Assembly (NCBI GenBank): GCA_017451145.1
Contig: JAFSSG010000039.1
Span: 1 to 9,199, forward strand
DNA: 9,199 bases
DNA from: Clostridia bacterium
Lineage (GTDB): Bacteria > Bacillota_A > Clostridia > UBA1381
Reading direction: 5' to 3'
Shown here: in pieces, positions 7,050-9,199 of the stretch
Layout: every line of letters begins with the position of its first letter
How positions within the stretch are numbered: position 1 is the first letter of the stretch
Notes under the pieces: generated by a model
The model's input: the letters and a program-made list of their open reading frames with translations, nothing else
Database searches by the model: none
Told to the model about the DNA's origin: nothing
Program-made: the position numbers and the translations under genes

Positions 7050-8682
7050 ATCTTCTTAAATCTGTTTTCCGTACTGCGTCTCTAAGAGGTAAAATAAAGG
7101 GAGCGGAAACGGAAAGCTCGTCAATTCCCATTCTTAAAAATGTTTCGGTAAGGGAAGTGTCTGCGGCGAGTTCACCGCAAATGCCAATCCAAGCACCGTG
7201 CTCATGTGCATTTTTGGCAGACATTTCGATAAGCCGTAAAATCGCTTCATGGTGAGTGTCAATAAACGGCTCTAACTTCGCGTTTTGCCTATCACAAGCC
7301 AAAGTGTATTGAGTCAAATCATTCGTTCCTACGCTGAAAAAGTCAACCATAGGAGCAAGTTTATCACTTATTACAGCTGCGGCAGGAGTTTCAATCATTA
7401 TTCCGATTTCTATGTTGTCGGAATATTCCAAACCGTCATTTTTAAGCTCGGTTTTTACTTCCTCTAAAATCGCTTTTATGTCGCTAAGCTCTTTTACGCT
7501 CGTTATCATGGGGAACATAATTCCTAAATTTCCGTAAACCGATGCCCGTAAAAGTGCACGGAGTTGCGTTTTAAAGATTTCGGGGCGTGTCAGACAAATT
7601 CTTATGGCACGGTATCCGAGAGCCGGATTTTCTTCCTTGTCGAGATTAAAATAATCTACTTGCTTGTCGGCACCGATGTCTAAAGTTCTGATAATCACCT
7701 TTTTCCCTGCCATACCCTCTAACACCTTTTTGTACGCCGTAAATTGTGCCTCTTCTGTTGGGAAGTCCTCGCTTTCAAGATACAAAAATTCGCTTCTGAA
7801 AAGACCGATTCCTCCCGCATCATTCTGCAAAACAGCACCAACGCCGTCAACACCGCCGATGTTTGCGTAAATCTTAATTGCAGTTCCGTCAAGCGTTATA
7901 TTTTCCTTGCCTTTGAGCTCTTGAAGAAGCATTTTTTTGCGGTTATCTTCCGATTGTTTTTTGAGATATGTTTCGGTAGTTTCATTATCAGGATTCACAA
8001 AAATATCGCCTGTATGCCCGTCAACTATGATTTTATCGCCGTCTGAAACAGATTTCAAAAACTCCTCGCCCACACCGATAACGGCAGGGATATTCATATT
8101 TCTTGCAAGGATTGCCGTGTGCGAATTAGATGAACCGAAAGCGGTGACAAATGCCAAAACCTTGTCCTTATCAAGAGCAACCGTTTCGCTCGGTGCTAAA
8201 TCGTCAGCACAAACAATCATTTTTTCTGAGGTTTCTTTTTCCGTTTCGTTATTATCCAAAAGACAGGCTATAATGCGGTTTGAAATATCCTTTACGTCGG
8301 TAGCACGTGCCTGCATATATGCGTCGTCCATAGACGCAAACATTTCTGAAAAAACGTCGGATGTTTCCGCTACGGCATATTCGGCATTGACCGACTGCGT
8401 TTGTATGATGTTCTGTATGGACTCGTTGTAGTCATCGTCCTCAATCATCATCATATGGATTTCAAAAATCTGAGCATGAGTTTCGCCGACTTCCGCTAAT
8501 GCTTTTTCGTAAATTTCCGAAAGCTGTGCGATTGCCTTTTCTTTTGCATCGGCAACACGTTTTAATTCGGCGTCAATATCCTCGATTTTTGTGCGTCTTA
8601 CGGTAGTGTCCTGCCTTTTAAAAAGCGACACGTTTCCTATTGCCACTGCACCGTAAACGCCTGTTCCGTGAAACTTATTCAT
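7048..8682 (-). CDS. ptsI: Phosphoenolpyruvate-protein phosphotransferase (PTS Enzyme I)
   Basis: Enzyme I is the soluble first component of the sugar phosphotransferase system; it takes phosphate from PEP and passes it to HPr. The 544 aa length is typical (about 570). The N-terminal domain has the HPr-binding helices and the active-site histidine, His188, in GSSNSHTAILAR (183-194). The context GSSNSH replaces the enterobacterial GGRTSH, as I recall from other Clostridia. The PEP-binding barrel shows GIGLFRSEFLY (291-301), the signature SVGTNDLTQYTLACDR (450-465) and catalytic Cys502 in GICGELA. The ATG start has GGAGG (8694-8690 on the minus strand) 7 nt upstream. It lies 15 nt after the ptsH stop and is cotranscribed with it. 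No key residue is missing, so it should be active. Confidence 0.96.
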   Translation of the reverse strand: MNKFHGTGVYGAVAIGNVSLFKRQDTTVRRTKIEDIDAELKRVADAKEKAIAQLSEIYEKALAEVGETHAQIFEIHMMMIEDDDYNESIQNIIQTQSVNAEYAVAETSDVFSEMFASMDDAYMQARATDVKDISNRIIACLLDNNETEKETSEKMIVCADDLAPSETVALDKDKVLAFVTAFGSSNSHTAILARNMNIPAVIGVGEEFLKSVSDGDKIIVDGHTGDIFVNPDNETTETYLKKQSEDNRKKMLLQELKGKENITLDGTAIKIYANIGGVDGVGAVLQNDAGGIGLFRSEFLYLESEDFPTEEAQFTAYKKVLEGMAGKKVIIRTLDIGADKQVDYFNLDKEENPALGYRAIRICLTRPEIFKTQLRALLRASVYGNLGIMFPMITSVKELSDIKAILEEVKTELKNDGLEYSDNIEIGIMIETPAAAVISDKLAPMVDFFSVGTNDLTQYTLACDRQNAKLEPFIDTHHEAILRLIEMSAKNAHEHGAWIGICGELAADTSLTETFLRMGIDELSVSAPFILPLRDAVRKTDLRR

Positions 8683-8697
8683 AGCCTTTCCTCCGAA

Positions 8698-8958
8698 TTA
8701 CAGATTATTTGTCATAAAGTCTAAAATTGCGTCGCTGCAAGTTTCCTCGTCAGGACCTTCAACTGTGAAGTTTACTGTATCGCCGCACTTAACGCCAAGT
8801 CCCATAAGCATCATAAGCTTTGTTACATCAACGCTTTTTCCGCCTTTTTCGATAGTGACCTTGGTGCCTTCAAAGCTTTTTGCAAGTTTTGCAAGATTTC
8901 CTGCAGGTCTTGCGTGGATTCCGATTTCGTCCTTGATTGTGTAGCTGAATGTTTTCAT
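8698..8958 (-). CDS. ptsH: Phosphocarrier protein HPr, lacking the Ser46 regulatory site
   Basis: HPr accepts phosphate from Enzyme I on a histidine and passes it to sugar-specific EIIA domains. With the ATG at 8958 the protein is 86 aa (MKTFSYTIKDEIGIHARPAG) and the catalytic residue falls at His15 within IHARPAG, as in E. coli and B. subtilis HPr. The region around the second helix reads GGKSVDVTKLMMLMGLG (39-55). Aligned to the B. subtilis segment NLKSIMG, with a one-residue insertion earlier, the HPr-kinase target Ser46 is Lys47 here. An upstream ATG at 8970 would add four residues, and a GTG at 8985 nine. I chose 8958 from the family's N-terminus, but the ribosome site is weak for either ATG: AAAGG lies 14 nt from 8958 and 2 nt from 8970. 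It is first in an operon with ptsI and is preceded by an unusual structured leader. Confidence 0.9.
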   Translation of the reverse strand: MKTFSYTIKDEIGIHARPAGNLAKLAKSFEGTKVTIEKGGKSVDVTKLMMLMGLGVKCGDTVNFTVEGPDEETCSDAILDFMTNNL

Positions 8959-8979
8959 AATATTTTCCATAGCCTTTCT

Positions 8980-9028
8980 GCCCACAAAAAATAAATTATG
9001 ATAGGCCTTATCTGTGGGCCGATAAGGC
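8980..9028 (-). ncRNA. Candidate H-type pseudoknot in the ptsH 5' leader
   Basis: In the minus-strand RNA, stem 1 is GCCTTATC (9028-9021) paired with GATAAGGC (9012-9005), 8 bp. The loop between contains GCCCACA (9019-9013), which is perfectly complementary to TGTGGGC (8986-8980), 7 bp, forming stem 2. The linkers are 1 nt (9020) and 0 nt, then an 18-nt A/U-rich stretch (9004-8987). These are the proportions of a classical H-type pseudoknot. Stem 2 ends 9 nt before ATG 8970 and 21 nt before ATG 8958, so it covers the ribosome-binding region. The likely transcription start lies within about two bases of stem 1, so the structure would cap the mRNA. I do not recognise it as a known riboswitch class. 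Folding in vivo is inferred; the complementarity is seen directly. Confidence 0.55.
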
Positions 9029-9032
9029 GTCT

Positions 9033-9061
9033 AATATAATTAGCGTGAATTTTCACGTTAA
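9033..9061 (-). promoter_or_regulatory. Probable promoter of the ptsH-ptsI operon
   Basis: On the minus strand, TTAACG (9061-9056, four of six matches to TTGACA) is followed after exactly 17 nt by TATATT (9038-9033, five of six to TATAAT). Transcription would start near 9030-9026, at the foot of the leader hairpin. The -35 box and the whole spacer sit inside a long palindrome, as expected of a regulated promoter. Read-through from the upstream sugar kinase gene is also possible. Confidence 0.6.
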
Positions 9062-9063
9062 TT
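9038..9063. repeat. 26-bp near-perfect palindrome over the ptsHI promoter (candidate operator)
   Basis: On the plus strand AATTAGCGTGAA (9038-9049) and TTCACGTTAATT (9052-9063) are inverted copies separated by TT. Only one position of twelve (9043 versus 9058) breaks the symmetry. The core is GTGA-N4-TCAC. It covers the -35 box and spacer of the predicted promoter. As RNA it could also form a hairpin after the sugar kinase gene, but no proper T-run follows on the minus strand, so an operator is the better reading. It lacks the central CG of a CcpA site, and the half-site spacing is 2 nt shorter than a Rex box of the TTGTGAA-N4-TTCACAA type. Confidence 0.55.
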
Positions 9064-9072
9064 CTCATGTTT

Positions 9073-9199
9073 TTATAAAATTTCTTCTAATTTCGGATAT
9101 GAGCTTATCGCACCGTTTTTCTGAACGCTTATGGCACAGAATTTGTTTGCAAATTCAAGACAAGCTAAAAGCTGTTCGCTTTTAAGCTTCTCTAACATA
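9073..9199 (-). CDS. C-terminus of a probable PfkB-family carbohydrate kinase (partial)
   Basis: Only the last 41-42 codons are in the window, ending with TAA at 9073-9075; the gene continues beyond the right edge. The visible sequence ends FANKFCAISVQKNGAISSYPKLEEIL. This fits the C-terminal helix and tail of fructokinase-like ribokinase/PfkB proteins, which typically read FANAxAAxxxxxxGAIxxxPxxEE. The catalytic GAGD motif would lie upstream and cannot be checked. It points the same way as ptsH, with the promoter and palindrome between, and no strong terminator separates them. A fructokinase would suit a PTS neighbourhood, but the substrate is inferred only from the family. Confidence 0.65.
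   Translation of the reverse strand, partial: MLEKLKSEQLLACLEFANKFCAISVQKNGAISSYPKLEEIL

Noticed and set aside
8971..8985. GTG at 8985 as the HPr start.
   Set aside because: It would add nine residues (MGRKAMENI) not found at HPr N-termini, has no ribosome site, and lies inside the candidate pseudoknot stem.
9005..9028. The leader hairpin as an intrinsic terminator of the sugar kinase gene.
   Set aside because: The T-rich run begins more than 10 nt after the stem instead of directly, and the loop pairs perfectly with downstream bases, which fits a pseudoknot better.
9038..9063. The palindrome as a Rex operator, given rex in the same window.
   Set aside because: Rex boxes have TTGTGAA or TTGTTAA halves with about 4 central bases; here the GTGAA halves are 2 bases apart and the flanks differ.

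Overview
The window is AT-rich chromosomal DNA with short intergenic gaps, strong Shine-Dalgarno sites and U-tailed hairpin terminators. It encodes a Rex repressor, RNase J, an Na/Pi-cotransporter fused to PhoU, and a ptsHI pair. This points to a low-GC Firmicute, most likely a gut-type member of class Clostridia. The EI active-site context (GSSNSHTAILAR) and the HPr sequence fit that group. No mobile elements, tRNAs, rRNAs, CRISPR arrays or phage genes were seen. The genes are core metabolism and regulation, so novelty is more likely in the regulatory DNA and RNA than in the proteins.

Left half, plus strand: the 3' part of a CDP-alcohol phosphatidyltransferase gene (2-430) is followed closely by rex (481-1119). 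rex ends in a terminator whose loop is the rex stop codon. A near-consensus extended -10 promoter (1151-1180) then drives RNase J (1225-2886) and, 17 nt later, an Na/Pi-cotransporter II/PhoU fusion (2904-4652). That operon ends at a duplicated terminator region (4651-4700). This region also receives a convergent small gene for a 90-97 aa membrane-anchored protein of unknown function (4687-4980, minus). Aconitase (5082-7016, plus) has its own consensus-like promoter (5029-5057).

Right half, minus strand: aconitase converges on ptsI (EI, 7048-8682), with a shared 15-bp terminator stem touching both stop codons. ptsH (HPr) lies upstream of ptsI in the same operon. The 3' end of a probable PfkB-family sugar kinase gene enters from the right edge (9073-9199). 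The HPr has the catalytic His15 but Lys at the position of regulatory Ser46.

The most interesting stretch is 8971-9063, upstream of ptsH. A probable promoter (-35 TTAACG, 17-nt spacer, -10 TATATT) is overlaid by a 26-bp near-perfect palindrome. Transcription from it would begin almost exactly at an 8-bp hairpin whose loop is complementary over 7 nt to the bases just upstream of the HPr start. This is the geometry of a classical H-type pseudoknot: 1-nt loop 1, no loop 2, 18-nt A/U-rich loop 3. The HPr start lacks a canonical Shine-Dalgarno sequence whereas ptsI has GGAGG. Together these suggest a regulatory or stabilising leader RNA for the general PTS operon that I do not recognise as a named motif.
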